NCBI RefSeq assembly: GCF_023101765.2
Contig: NC_064228.1
Location: 486,501-550,500 of the forward strand
DNA length: 64,000 nucleotides
Origin: Spodoptera frugiperda
Taxonomy: Eukaryota > Arthropoda > Insecta > Lepidoptera > Noctuidae
Direction: 5' to 3'
The position numbers were made by a program, and so were the translations under genes. Of this stretch, positions 1 to 14,700 are shown piece after piece (within the stretch, counting starts at the first letter, position 1; each line of letters opens with the position of its first letter). The notes under the pieces were generated by a model that was not told the DNA's origin, made no database searches, and was given only the letters and a program-made list of their open reading frames with translations.

Positions 1-1520
1 AACCCTTAGGAAGTAATAGTTACGGGACGAAGTAGGTTCTGCTATTAATGTCAATAGTGAAGAGGTTTTTTAGGTTATTCAAATTGGGGTTTTAAGATGT
101 TTGTGTTATGGATGGTAAATAATAATAATAATGGAATAAGGTGGGTGAAGGATTGGGTGATTATGCGTAGTGATGAGGCATATTTTCTACATACTTGAAG
201 ATAGAAAATAAATCCTTAGGGAATTAGTAGGAACGTGGGTGTTGGTGAAAGACATATATATTTATATGTTTATATATGTATGTTGTGTTTATTGTTCTCA
301 CAAGAGAAGTCTAGACGCTATCCTGTCACACCCACTACATATATTTTTCGGATACTATTGTTATATATATGTATATAGGTCTTGTAGGTGGACAGCGCTC
401 AGTATTACCTAGAATTGTTAATTGTTCAATGTGATAGGAAAATAGTTTCGTAGTAATTAGTTATAAATAGAATACCTATTGTCGGATCTAGTTTCAGTTC
501 ATGTTGATAAGATGGTGATAATGATGAAACGGACCTTATTTCTAACACCATAGGTACTAATATCTAATATCTCTAGCTAAAATTTAAAAATCTTCTTTAG
601 TTCATACCTCTTTCAATCTAAAACCGCGTACCCAGCAGTCGTATAAACAACCTCAATACAAATAACAATGTTTTGTTTAGAGCTAAACATAATTAATGGA
701 TATTTCGCGAATAATACAATTAAGTCCCCGTGAGTTCTCCCCTAAAACAAAATATTAATCATTGCCCACGAAACGATTTATCAAAATCCAAACGAAAAAT
801 GTAAGCACAGACAGTATGCTATATATTTTTAAACCAATGATGTACCGTGTAATCCCACGAACAAATGATATGACTCCCAAGATGAAAATCATTTTAATAT
901 TTTTTGTTAAGGAACCCTTATTAATAATACGGAACCCCGTTTTGGGGTTAATGAACTCTCCTCGAAGGCAATTTTCCTGTACAGTCGTTCGGAAAAGTGT
1001 TTCTTTGTGGTGAAAAAAAAATCTTTATAAGTTTTTTTCTTTTTTTTTTGATCATTTTCAGTATCTTTGTGTTGGCAATAAGAGAAGGGGATTTTTTTAA
1101 ACAAAAGAGTTTCTGTTGTGTGTCAAGGGGTGAAAGATGATACTGTTGTGTACTTCATATTGTTTTTGTGTTACTACGTACCTCTCAATGTTCCCTTGAA
1201 TAAAATATTCGCGTGCGACGTCGATTCGTTCGCCTTTTCAACGATTTTACGATCTGTCTGTGATGTGATGATATTATTATATTATTGTATTATATGATTG
1301 ATATTTTCCTGATAACTTGTTTAGGAACATACTTATAATTTTATAAAAACGGCAAAGTAAATATTACAACCATATTTCTACCGAAAGGCTGGCTACTACC
1401 TTCAAAGGTTAAGCATTGCCATTTACCATGGTAATGCCACCAGTCTTTTGATCACTCTACCTCACGACTCCGATTTGGATTACTTTTTCGATGCTTTAAG
1501 TTACTTTATAATAAAATTTC

Positions 1521-1613
1521 ATGTTAAGTCTTTGACTGTCAATAGAAAACTGTTGAGGGCAAATCCTCCGCTAACGTCGGTCACCGGTGACCACCACGGC
1601 GTTCAATGTGTTA
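1521..1613 (+). repeat. Dispersed repeat with GGTCACCGGTGACC palindrome, copy 1
   Basis: About 93 bp that matches the reverse complement of 41347-41440 at roughly 90-95 percent by eye. A perfect 14-bp palindrome lies at 1579-1592. The family is not known to me. Confidence 0.75.
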
Positions 1614-2001
1614 AATTTTGTAATCTTAACATCTAAATATCAGGATATATAAAACAACGTATAAATAAACAACTGCACAATAACAATAAATCCCTATTAA
1701 AAACAAATACATATCTACAAATACAAACAAAACAAACAAAACAAAAATAATCAAAACAGACAATAGTTGAAGTGTTCGTCTGTACACAGTGACGTCACGG
1801 CTGTTTTCTCTCATAAATCATTATTGGCGATTTGTTTACATCGTACTACAACAGTGCTGAACACATAATTAATCATTACATCGAAAATTAGTTGTGGGCT
1901 ATGGTTGCCCGTCATAACTGGCTTCAGACGCTTCTCTTATATTATTTTCCTTTCTGACCTTTGAGGGTTGAGTACTGAAAGGTCATTCAGTATCCTTAGT
2001 A

Positions 2002-2213
2002 CCCTTAGTATGAGTTTGCTTTACGTTTAAAGTAATCGGTACGAGAGCGCGTTCCCTATTCTTATTGGTTGGTACGAATGAATCAACCAATGAGAGCGCC
2101 GAACGCGAGCTCTTTTTGATTTACTTTAAAAACGTAAAGCAAACTCGTATTAAGAGACCTGTGTCCAGCAGTGGACGAGAATAGGCTGATAATGATGGAA
2201 CTCATACTAAGGG
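2002..2213 (+). mobile_element. Family E MITE with TA duplication, carrying a 49-bp LINE-tail insertion
   Basis: It starts CCCTTAGTATGAGTTTGC after TA and ends CTAAGGG before TA. The arms are long inverted repeats around GTTTGCTTTACGTTTAA. Near the right end, 2150-2198 is foreign: a GTCCAGCAGTGGACG...TGATAATGATGG tail. It is bounded by near-identical 8-mers AACTCGTA (2142-2149) and AACTCATA (2199-2206). Without the insert the element is about 155 bp, like the other copies. Confidence 0.85.
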
Positions 2214-2613
2214 TACATCTGGATTGCATCTGATATCAGTATTTAACATACATACATAGCTGGAGCATTTGCTAAACTCTTTAAAGACTTAATTGTCATA
2301 CCACCTTCCAAGTAAAGGGATTATGGTAGACCCTGTCATATGTATATTTTGTATGGCAATGAGCTCTGGTACTTAAATTTGATCTGGTTTTTGAGGTTTG
2401 AAGGGGACAATCAATCTTGATCCATCTATAGATCGACCTCTTACATAATAATATCATAGCTCTTAACCTTTCCAATTGGTCCGTAATTACTAAACATAAT
2501 CAAAAACAAAACTTTTTTCTGCCCAATATTTACTCCTACGCAAAAATCTCAATACCAACTCCCGTATAACTCTTCAATACTCAAAGGCTTGACATTCAAA
2601 TTCTTTTCCTCAG

Positions 2614-2767
2614 ATCCACCTGGTGCTCCCTACATCGAAGGTTATGCGGAAGGAGAGACAGTACGCCGAGGACAGAGCCTGGAGCTGGTCTGTAGAAGTC
2701 GAGGGGGAAACCCACCAGCTCAGCTCATCTGGTACAAGAATGGGGAGCAGATACGCATGGCTTATAG
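2614..2767 (+). CDS. sns: sns exon a: first half of Ig3
   Basis: The exon follows a TTCTTTTCCTCAG acceptor and ends before GTAAGT. It starts with the last two bases of a split codon (phase 1) and ends two bases into a codon. It encodes a PPGAPYIEGY start, then the B-strand LELVCRSRGGNPPAQ with the canonical Cys and the C-strand LIWYKNG with the core Trp. The ATG at 2589 is in frame only by chance, because it lies in the polypyrimidine region of the acceptor. The preceding exon is outside the window, so the upstream intron is longer than 2.6 kb. Confidence 0.93.
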
Positions 2768-5700
2768 GTAAGTGGAGAAAAATGCGCAATTTATGTTTAA
2801 ACCTAATCAGGATTAGTCCTACGCAAAATTCTACTGAATAAGGGTTAAAAAATCCCAAGAATATTGTAATTGGAAATTATGAAATGTTCCTTTTTTTTAA
2901 TAACATGGAGTCTACTGTTATTATTTATTAATTATGAATGAAAGAACATTTTTGTTACCCTGTTTAGGAATAGCAGATGTAATAATCTGATTATCATAAT
3001 ATGCAAAGTAACTAAAATATTAGAAACTTAGACTAGTACATATCCTCACGACTGTCTCCCATGGGAGTAGACAGAGACAATGGAATTCCAATTGCTACGA
3101 ATCTTAAACTCCTCTTTCGCTTCATCAACAGTCATCAGTCTTATCATGCATGCTCGACGGTTAAGGGTACTTTTAATTTACTCCTTCTTTAATATTATAT
3201 CGCCTATGTGGAAAATTAAATCTACCTACACCATATCCATGAGTAAAGTAATCAACATAACCGTTGCAGAAATCTAATTTCAAGCATTCTTAAACCCACC
3301 TAAGCTCACACTTTGATTTATAATTAAAAAGGGGTAGGATTAAAAAACCTCAAAAGATATTAAAATCTTTGGAGACTCAGAAAAGAATGTAATTACACAA
3401 AACGTAATTAGCGAACATACTAATTAGAATCTAAGTTTAATTAGATTTTTTTGGGTGAAAATGAATCTTTAATTTTGAGCTGTAATTTGTTTTGTGATAT
3501 TAATGTTAAGTAGAGTGCTTTTCGTTTTGTACTCATTAATTACTTAATTTTCATATCGTGTAGATTTTGATTGTGTGTGTGTGTGTGTGTGTGATCTCCA
3601 AATCAAGATTAGTATTATGATTGGAAAGTGCTCAGTTATACATAGTTTTGTGGGCACGAATTTTGGCATTGGGCTTGCAGACTTTTTCAATAGGATCTTT
3701 GGAAAAATGTGTACATTATTTCTACTCTTTTACCTACCTGTCGTTTAAAAAAACGACTCCATATTTGGTGTAAAAGTAGCCATGAATAAATACAACGTGA
3801 AATATTAACCTTTTACATTAAAGCATAAATCTCCACGTGCGCCCTCAAAAGCCTGATTCCTGAAACCTACTTAAACAGAATCAGGCTTTTCAAGATTTTT
3901 TTCACGGCCTTTTCAGTACGTAACCGCGCGAAAGTGTGGCCTACATAAATATTTATATGGAAGTACTGAAAAATTCAGAGACGCGAACATCGAACCCGCT
4001 TCCGTTGGCTGAAAATCAATGCGAGTACAGCCTTTGGTGAGTTTTCAGGCGTGAAAAGCGTGAAATAGTGTCGTTTGTATTAGTTACTATGTTTTCAGTT
4101 GGAAATTCTCTCTGAAACTTTCATATATTGGATTTGTAGCATTCACAATATTACCAATAGTTTTAGCTCAGCTCCTGTTTTTTATAAGCTGTGCTATAAA
4201 AAATAAGTTTTATATAAGCACGAGCTAATGTATTAAACCTTCAGAAATGATTATGTAAACCTATGTATAATTAAGTTAAATTCAACTTATCATTTTACCC
4301 AACAAGCTACTTAAAGAAAAAATATGTTCCTACTTTTTTATTGTTGGTCCAAACGATGATATCGCAAAACTTTTCAGACCTTCGCACAGCACTTCAGATA
4401 TCGACATTAATCCAGGGAGCTACTTAAAAATATCGAACTTTACAAAACATAACAAAATACAACAAAAAATTTTGTCATTACATTTTCATAAAATCTGCTG
4501 AATAACAACGCTTAAAGATTCTCAATATAAAGTATACAATGCGAAGGGAAACTGGCAAACTCAGCTTTTTGCCTATAAAAAGCCTCCCCCTACCCCTATT
4601 TGGGGGATCGTATTAAGCTGGCAACAGATAGGGCGTATGTCCTCATGATTTATGTAAGCTGAAACACAGTGATGGGACACGCTTATCGATAAAATTGTAA
4701 ATGTACAGTTTTTTGTCTGGAATCGGTAACAAAAAGCAGATTCATCACAACTAGGTATCGATAAATAAAATTGATAAAGTATTCGGTATACAGGTCACGT
4801 ATTGTTCATCTTGTTTAGTGCTGTCTCGGAAAATATTACGCACGATTATCTATTCCATATGTATGGTAATTTTAAGTTCTTTGATTTTTTTTTTGTTTAC
4901 AGTCTTATTCAACTTAAAGCGATTTTCTATAAATACACTATCAAATACTAAACAAATACAGAAAAATATGTTTCAACAGTTAACGCACTATAAAACACAA
5001 TAAAAAGAAAATATCTCAATATCAAAAGCTTAAACATTCACTGTAACAATTTCCTCGTTCACTTAACTTTAACTTGAAGTAGAAACAATAAACCAGATTA
5101 TATCGTTAAACTATCGACAAGATCTTATCGACTACTGCACGTAGCGTGCACCCGTCACTTATAAAATTGTATTAAGACGTGCCTACAGGCGACGGAAACT
5201 GATTTATGGGCCTCACTAACTGCACCCGCTAGTGATGCGACACATATCGATAAAAACATAAAAATGCGGCATTTTAAGTTGGAATTGCATTTCGTATCTA
5301 CGAGTTGTGGGAGTGCTATTGAAACAAATGGAAAATCAATTTTACGAGTAGAACTCGTTACAGTATAGAATGGATTGCTTTCTTTGTGTTGAGAATGAAT
5401 ATGAAATGGGATCTTAAATGTATTAGCATTAGAATATAATTTACAATAATACAGTTGATAGTTTCTTAATCGATATCAGCATTACATTAGAAAATAGAGT
5501 TTTAAATTGAATTACATTTTTATAAATAAGCTATCAAGCACAGCTTATTTTATTTCACATACAACAGCTAGTGAAGTGGTAAACTACATTAAATTTTATC
5601 GATAGTTTTCAATGATCTAAAACTAAACTATCGACTGGAATTTGTGTCGATATAAATAGAAATGTTTGCCGAATATAATTGGGTTTACAGTGGAGTGGAA

Positions 5701-8700
5701 TCCGATATAATTAGATAGCTCGATAAGTAACAAAGTAAATATTCATTAACATCAGTGTAATTGAAATATTTCGTGAATTGTTTGACAAATTGTTAGACAT
5801 TGTCTGTTTTATGAATGCGGTTTTGAATTGATTAGCTATCGGATTGTTTGTTTGTTTGAATTTAATTTGTGTTTGTATTTTATGTGTATGGTATTAGAGT
5901 TTTATTTTGATTGGACTTATTTTATTATATGTTTCCATTGATATACATATTTTACATGACTCTTGTGTAAAATAAAATAAAGTCCTAAACTTGTGTTCAT
6001 TAGAAAAACTATATAAAAGTTTTCACTAAAATAACAATAATAATTATAATTTAAAAATCTATTCACTATTCCCAAAACTACTTCTGATAAGTACGTAGAA
6101 AAACATCTACCAACTTATAATAAAATAAAACAAATTTGATTTTAACAGGGCCAAACAAGTGGACTACCATTTTGTATCGCTTAGGATTCCACGAAGCGGG
6201 TAATGAATAAAAAGCATAGTTAATTATAACAACGACCAGTACATCAGACAGAAAGTAGGTCAAAGAGAAATATACAAACAAACCTTTTCATTGTATAAAA
6301 AGGTTTTTTCATGACCTAGACTGAGACTAGACTTAGAAGTTAGTAAAACACAAGTACTACTGTTGATCCTACAGACCAATAACATTAAATACCTTTAAGG
6401 AGGCTTCATTTTCTACTATGAGATTGAAAATTTGGTAGTAGGTTTTGGCTGAGAGTTTACTTGCTTAGTAATGTATGATTGTTTATCCTTTGTAGCACTA
6501 TTAAAAACGGTTAAGTCGTTTACGAGTAATAACGTCACTAACAAACTATCACACATTCACCGCCGTACTCCAGATTCGTATAAAAGTATTTATTTTTGTT
6601 ATGTCTTCTTTTAAATTTATATTTCCATGAATTCCAACTTACACGCGTTACTTGCAACATTTTAAATTGATGCAACGTTACAAAGCACAAACACATTTTA
6701 TATGAAACCCTAAACATTTCCATTCGCAATGAAAATAAAACCCGATCTAATCTCATACATGCAGAGATTGGAAACAACAAATCAATGATTTATTAACAAT
6801 GGAATCCCAGACATTTCGCTAACCTAGCGGAAAATAGCCTTATCGCTTTTATCGATAATCAATTCCCAGCACTAGTGTTAAAAAGTGGCCGTATCTCGAT
6901 AATATTTTACTTCTTTCCCCTCACTTTTTACCTGACTTAGACTGTAGTCTGTCGATTTATTTAGTCCAAAGAATTTATGAGAAAATTTTCTTTATTCATT
7001 TACCTTTTTTAAAAGAAAAGCCGGTTATTTATTAGTTTCATAGTGTAGTTGGGTCTTAGAGAGGGGAGTGTGTTCCTGTTCTTGACGTGCGAAGTTTTAT
7101 TATTTTAACGCGGAGATAGGCACTTTCTCCATTTACTTTGGTAAATTCGTTTTGCTAAGTTTAGCGTTGCCTGGGACTTTTAAAAGGAATGCCTGTGTCT
7201 TCTAGTTCAAGTGAACGTGACAGGGTTTGTTTGGTTCCCTGTTATTGTTTAGAGAGTCACTGACAGTTTGTCGATGTAATCAATTTTTGCGATCGTTTCC
7301 ACGCGTTTTGGAAAGGAATTTGTTTTAGGTTTTGATGGGCATGTGTTAGAGATATTGTGGCAAAGTGTTTGGTTTGGAATGGAGATGGTTTTTTATGTTA
7401 TTTTTCTGTTGATTAATGTTTAAGAATCAAGGAAAATTATTGTTGATTGTATCGTAACAAAGTTTCGTGTCAAATCAGCGATACCTGCAGGGTTTCTCGT
7501 TTGATACTCGTGCAATGTATATTTGGAGTTGTAGATTCTCAAAACGAGCTAGAATTTAACATTACAGGTCTTGTTTTTCTCAATTCTGAAACCTCAAGCG
7601 TACAGGTTTCATAGCTTATTAAATCAGTCTCTCCCCCAAAAAGTTCCCAATACTTAGGTTCAGAAAATTAGTATTCAACCTCCGTTGTAAAAGGTAGTTG
7701 ATACGTATCGTGACGTGTTATATTTCTTATTTAATATTATCAGTGGTGACAGGAGTCTATATTATGTAAAGATTTAGCTGACTTTCAGGTCTTAGTAGAT
7801 AAACACGTGTCCAATCATGAAAACCTTATATTATTATAATAATTTAGTTTTTGATGTCTGTGTGTTAGTGGGATTTTTTACCATTTTACGAGACTCGCTT
7901 GTCAAGCTATACTAAACTCTTCAATCAATTATAAACTTAATTGCAAAAACATAAAGTTGATAATCATTTAACATGATCTCTCAGTTAAGTGTAGCTTCAT
8001 GTGCTAGTGTCTATTCCAGAACATTCTTACATAAACCTAATATTAGAATTCTAGATCTAGAATTTCATTTTAAATCCTAGGAGATTTAGTGTGACATCTA
8101 ACATGTCTGTAATGCAGTTTTAAATAAAATATTAGAATAACTATGACTTATGGCTGCTCGTTGAGACCGTGACTAGCAAGCATGGGATTTGGGATCTTGA
8201 GCACGATTCGCAAGTTAAATAAAGAATTATTGAGTTTTTCAGCTTAAAAATCATGTTTCATATTGCTATAAACTCTTATTCTAATAAGCATTATTATTGA
8301 AACCCTGTAACTACAGCTTGACTTGACCATTCAACAAAAATTACTCATAATAATTCCATTATACACACAAAAAAACAACATCAAACACATTAAAACGAAT
8401 AATAACATAACAAAACGAATATATGTACATCACAGTCCCCCCAAAGGGAGGAATCTACCAATAACTTACAAGTTATAACCACAAGGCTAAAAGCAATGGA
8501 AAATACGACGCCATATTTCTAGCAAAGAAAACTCCTTGAAAATTGTGTGCATATTATTGGCGTTAATATAGGGAGGTTGGCACAAAGACGCGTGTGGCAT
8601 ATACAATGTGCCACATGTATTGTTGGGATATACTTATATATAAATGGGATGTAAGCAGTGTTGGACATAGATAGAAGTGTGATTTTTGGTGTTGTATTGT

Positions 8701-11700
8701 TGATATTTTTAACCGACTTCAAGAAGTGGGATATTGTTTGTTCTTAACCAGATTTTAAATAAGATATTAAACATGGAAAAATAAAAAAATAAATAAACCG
8801 ATTTTGATGCGGTTTTTAGCATAGTATTTTTCAAACTAAGGTGAAAGTTTTAAAGATATTGATATCTGAAGCTTCATTATATGATTTGAGCAACAACCAA
8901 AATTACGCTCGCCATTAAGAGAGATATTGGCCAAACGCTAACCCATTACCAGTAAAAAATATAGGGCAATTCTAATAAGTTTTACATTAAAAAAAATGTA
9001 TATACAAACATACCGAATTTATACCAACTTTTATATAAAAACTGTAAACAGTATCTAGAGTTTGACCTTTTTAGATTAATTTAAGTGTACTTCTTTAGCC
9101 AGCACTATCCGAAATAAAAATGGCAATGTTTTGTATATCATGTTATGCAGTGGTTTATGTCACAAAGTTTTCCACAAATGGAAATGTTCTATCAACTAAT
9201 AAACTTACATCCACCAAGAAAAAGCACATTTCATTGCCAAACACAAAACATATAGTGCTGTTCCAAATAAATTCCTTACATTCAAAAGACTCGATATAAA
9301 TAGAATTTTTTGTCAATACGAATCGAGAAATAACGATATTATCGATATAAACAACGCAGTGACGAGTAATGTTTGCTAGTAGTGATGGGAATGTATCGAC
9401 AATCGACAATATTGTTATTTGAATTTATTGTGTAAATAAAACGAATAGATTGGTTGAGAGGGAAAATTTCTGTTGTGTACCTACCGATACTTTTTGTGTC
9501 GTCATCTATGTATGTATGTGTGTGTGTGTGTTTTGATAATGTTACGATTATTTCACAAACATGATTTTGTTATTTACGTGATGTGTTTGTGTTTGTGTTT
9601 CAGTATTGTTGTAGACTGACTTATTTTTTATGGAATGGAGTACTATGAAAGATACTTTGTTGAAATATTTGAATGTAAAAATGATTACGTATAATTTTAA
9701 AACTTTTTAATTGGATTAATCAAGTATTCGAGTAAATACTTTTTAATGAGTGAGTTAGTTAATAAACTAAGGGTTTAAACTAAGACAGATACTAATTTAC
9801 AATCAGATAAATTGTCTTCCACATTCAGACTTTCGACCTACTAACAAGACTGTAGTTTATACAAAGTTACGTGCCATAAAAAAAGCTACTTTATTCCACT
9901 ACAAGACACTACATTTTACGAAAGCACTGATTCATACTTTTTAATCTAAAACAACAATGTTATATACAGCCCATAAAGCAAAATTTATAAGTCGAAAAGT
10001 TTCTTAAGCCAAAATATACTTTGTACGTTCGCCGACGTCGTAAAACTGTCACGAGTCTTTGTGACTCGATACAATAGTATCGATAGTCGATAAACATTAC
10101 ATGTTGCACGTCACTCTATTGATTTTTTTTATATATATTTGATCAATTTTGATGTCGCTTTTTATTTATTAGATTTGTTTAGTTTTTAATATTAATTTTG
10201 AAAAATGGAAAAAGTGACTAACGTGCGAACGCGCGGGCACAGCTAGTATTTAATAATTGGATACTAAGTTTCACTAATTATATTATTCCTTGCTTGCCAA
10301 AGACCTATATACGAGTAATACGTTATACACATTACACAGTACCCCATTTCAAATTCCACAAAATCACAGAAAATACACCTCTATAATTTCTACGTAACTA
10401 CGTACTATCTATAAGTAAAACAAATAAATCTATACGTAGAAACACACCACAGCTCTTCGACAAAGATAAAATGAAAAACGTGACGTAATTTCCAATAAAG
10501 CATTAAAACCACACCTTGGCAATAAAGCAAACAATTTTCTTGTAAAACAGAAAAAATACGCGCCTCAAGTCAATGTAATGAAATTTGAAAACCCCTCGGA
10601 CTTGGCCCCAAGCCGGCCTTACGTCGCTCCTAATCTCTAGCTATTTATCATGCTGTCAACTGGTGTCCAAATGTCGTGATAGCTAAATTATCAGCTTATT
10701 TTGCATCTTATATATAGTATGGGAAGATTTTATCAAGATATATGCAGTTTTTTATTGAATTTTTTCTGTATTATGTTTTAGGGAAAACAAAATGTTTATT
10801 AATAAATGAGATTAGAGCTCGCTTCTTCGTGGGGGATGTTTCCATTTAATCTTTATAATAAAAATCAATTGTTCGTTAGTCTAGCAAAAATTTGAAAACG
10901 GCTGGACATTTTGATCTTGAATTATTTGTAGAAGTCCAGGGATGGTTCAAAAGGTGAGAAGAAAAAATGTTTGAGATGAAAAGAAGATTGCCGGGTCTGC
11001 TAGTTTGTGATATAACTACTATAGGTTACATTAAGATACAAATGTTATTATTGGTTTAGAATTCATCTTACAAAATAAAAAAACCTAGTACAAAAAATCT
11101 TTCAACGACTTAATAGTGAAGTCTGAAGTTACATTGCTAGTATAATAAGTTAGAAAAATACTTTAAATCTCATTCTAATCACCCTACCAACTAAAGAAAA
11201 TGCTCCATAAATACATACAAGTCTGTCTTTACCAGATAATATATTAGTGTACAATTTAAAACCAACCTAATATTAAGATATCGAATGTCGTCTCCCGGCT
11301 CACGTTGAGAAGTAAACTTAAGAAGAATATTATATTATAATGGCGTGTATAAATAGAAAGCACCCTTTGCTTCGTTGCCAAAGGTCACGACTCACGACTC
11401 ACGACAGAATTATAGAAATCAAAGATGGCTGACTACAAGGATAGGTGTGTCAAACATAATGTTTAGTATTGAGTGATATTTCAGTTGCTATTTGGAAAAG
11501 ATTTCTTTGTTAACTTAAAATGTTTATTTGTATCAGTATCAGTATCAGTAGCAGCGTGTCAATAGCTGCGTCGTATATTGTGGAATCCTATTTATATATA
11601 TAATGCTATATATGAGTTCCTCATCAAACAGTTACGTGAGGAAGATTAAATTTAGATTTCAGCTATGATCGTCGTTTCCATTCCTCTCTATTTTTTCTGT

Positions 11701-14700
11701 TTTTTTTTTACGTGAGTAAGCCGATAACTTTATAATAATGTTTATTTGTGTTTAAAATGGTTGTTAATCTCGATTTTAACGCAGATAAACCTACTGTACC
11801 ATATGTAGGACAATACAAAGAAAATAAAAATATTTATCCACCCACTAAAGTTATTATTTAATTTGTATTAAATAGTTTCTAGCAAATGCTGTTGGTATTT
11901 CAATGACGAGATTCATAGTAGTAGAGTAATTTTGGGTACTAAAAGACTATTTAATATATTTATTTATACACTTTATGCATAAACATGTATATACGGTGGG
12001 CGCAATGCTGTGCAAACATCTGAGTGATGTAGAGACAAATCAATAGTAGATGCACGATGACAAACATATACCGGATAAATATTCAAACATCGAAACCAAA
12101 TTATCTTATTCTACAACTAACCAAATAATAAGGTGAAGTACATTCTTGTTTGTTTCACCTTGAAATAGAAAGATGAGCTATACAATATCAAATACCGATC
12201 CCTCATATAAACTAATTCTACTTGTACTACAAGATCCACTTATTAGCGCCTCTCACGTAACTGTTACACAGGTATTTATACCTTACTCAAAGATCTGCCT
12301 TTAATGTCACTATGATACATAACCATGTATACTTAGTAGGCATCCTTTGAGACGCGGTATCACACCAAAAGTAGTAAGATAATAGAGCGCTATGATGTGC
12401 GTAGCTGGTGCAAGTTAGAAGCGATGTCATTTAGGCTGGCAACGCACTTGTAACACCTCTGGTGATTCAAGTGTCTATGAGCGGCGGTGATTGCTTACCA
12501 TCAGGTGATCTGTCAGATCGTTTATCGGCTATTTCTATAAAAAAAATAGATAGATGGCGTTGGTGTCGTTTTTGGAGCAGTTGAAAGTGTGTAAAGTTAC
12601 AAAACGAGTGATTTTGATGATGACATGTTGTGGAGAAATATTTTATTGACTGCTAAGTAAAGTATTAATTTCTCTATTTATAAAACTCACGTGTAAAATG
12701 ACACGGAAGACTTATAGGAGAAGTATTCCAAGATTTAATACTCGGAATAAAAAGCTCCAACTATGAACGATCTCAATTCGAAGCGAGAAATCGAGCCAAA
12801 AGTTCTCGAGTGAAAATAAAAATAAAAGGTACAATTCTCTTATTACTTAACCCCCGTCCGCCACGAGTTTACCGGGGACCATTTTCCTTTTGTAACCCTA
12901 TACCGAAGTTGATGCTAAAATACCCGGGAAACGGTCTCAGACGTAATCGCTTTTCTTAGTTTTGATTTTCTTTGTGAACCTGTCAGACGGAGTCTAGGTG
13001 AGATTTTCAATTGGATTTTGGTACTACTTTGATATTTCGTTTTTCCTCGTCGCCTTGTATCTTCCACAGTTTTGGGGTGACATTGAAACAGTTTTGGAAT
13101 TGAATTTAAACGGGATTGCCTCGGTGGCCGAGTTGTGGGAAGTGCGACTGCCAGGCAAGGGGTCTCGGATTCGATTCTCGGGTCGGGCAAGGAATTACTA
13201 GGTTTTTTTTCGGTTGCGCAAAAATTTTTCAGTAGTAGCATATAATCTGGAATTGTTGCCAGTGTATGGCAATAGGCTTACCCCCTATTACATGGGACTT
13301 ATAACACAAATGCTGAAAAGTTGATAGTGTGAGTACGAGTAAAATGTTAGATCTCGTTTTTTTTCTGGTTTCCAAACCCAGCCAACTAACCTTTGAGATT
13401 GAATGATATCCCCGATAGGTGTTTGATTTTCCAATGTCGCATTTGTAAATACAGAGTCCACAATTAAAAAGCTTGGTTAGACAAGTTACAAATCCAATAA
13501 GGTTCAAATTAGCAAATCAGTAGCAGCAATAATCTCTTCAGCAAGAGGAGCTAAATGCAACAAATTGACAAGCTAATTTAGACTGTAACAAGCTATTTTA
13601 GCTCATTACTGTGCAATGTAACAGCTATTGACGGACTCTCGTGCGATCTGCGTGTAATGGGCGGTGGTAACGATGGTCTAATGGGTATTGGTGCTTTAGT
13701 CACAAGTGGCGACCTCTGCGTAATGAATCCTAATGAATTGAGTTACGATTTAAGTTTATAATCTCAATTTTTTATTATTAAAATGTAAATTACTATTGTG
13801 TGGCGTACCTATTCACGTTAGAAAACAAATACCATTTCATTTCACATTAATATTCTCAGAAATGGTTTAAAGTTGGATCAAAGGATCTATCATTTGGGTC
13901 TATAACTTAAGCAATGAAAAATTGCTGAAACATTTAATATGTGCACCTACCTACGCATTCGGGGTATTATTTCTATATGAATTTTATGATTAAAATATTT
14001 AGCAAGCAACTACATATAACATACCTCGTAATAATAAACTTTGCCTAGTCTAGCCTAAAGCCGAAAGCAATTTATTAGAGTTACAACTTAATTGAAGTGG
14101 ATTACGATTTGAAAAGTTCAAATAAAAGTTAAATCCCCTTTTTTGCTTTGTCCTCCATTATTTCAGTGTCAAATGACGAACGTGTAATCACACACGCGCA
14201 CAATTAGACGATTAAATAAACGATCCATTAATAGTATTACTCTTGGACCACTTAAATCGAGAGAGGCGCCCTCTATAAATGTTTAAACAACAATCAATAC
14301 AAACTATCTAAGCTCCCATCAAGTAACACCCAAGTTTTTACAAATACCCTCCCTTGATAAAACTCTTGGGGAACTCGAGACCCTTCCGATGTAACCTTGT
14401 CGTGGCGTAAAAACTTGGAAACGTCTTAACGATAGATTGATTAATGGATGCCCGCATCTTGAGGATACGTGTGACTTTGGCTCGAGGTGTCTTTTCGTAT
14501 TTTCTTTTCTAAGTGTTATTATGATGGAATAATGGGTTTTAAGATCTTGTTGTTTTTATTGGACGCTGTTTTTGTATTTTGTGCGACGTTTTCTTTATCG
14601 GTTCTTGTTCAGAGTTTTGTAAAGTTCAAGGTTGTGTCTTATCTAGTGCTACTTGCTTTTGTAGTGCTTTAATATTGACCCGGAGCTGTGGAGTACCTAG

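Larger units (their letters stand above)
1..2613 (+). other. Intron upstream of the first sns exon in the window
   Basis: No exon of the gene was recognised here. The stretch is AT-rich and holds one member of an inverted repeat pair (1521-1613) and one MITE (2002-2213). The 3' end is the TTCTTTTCCTCAG acceptor. The remaining open frames are short and show no domain I recognise. Confidence 0.75.

Noticed and set aside
2589..2613. ATG at 2589 as start codon of the gene
   Set aside because: It sits in the acceptor region; the homologous protein has further Ig domains before this exon.
12915..13507. Overlapping minus-strand open frames of 108 and 92 codons
   Set aside because: They read through an A SINE in reverse; the same peptides recur at other SINE copies.
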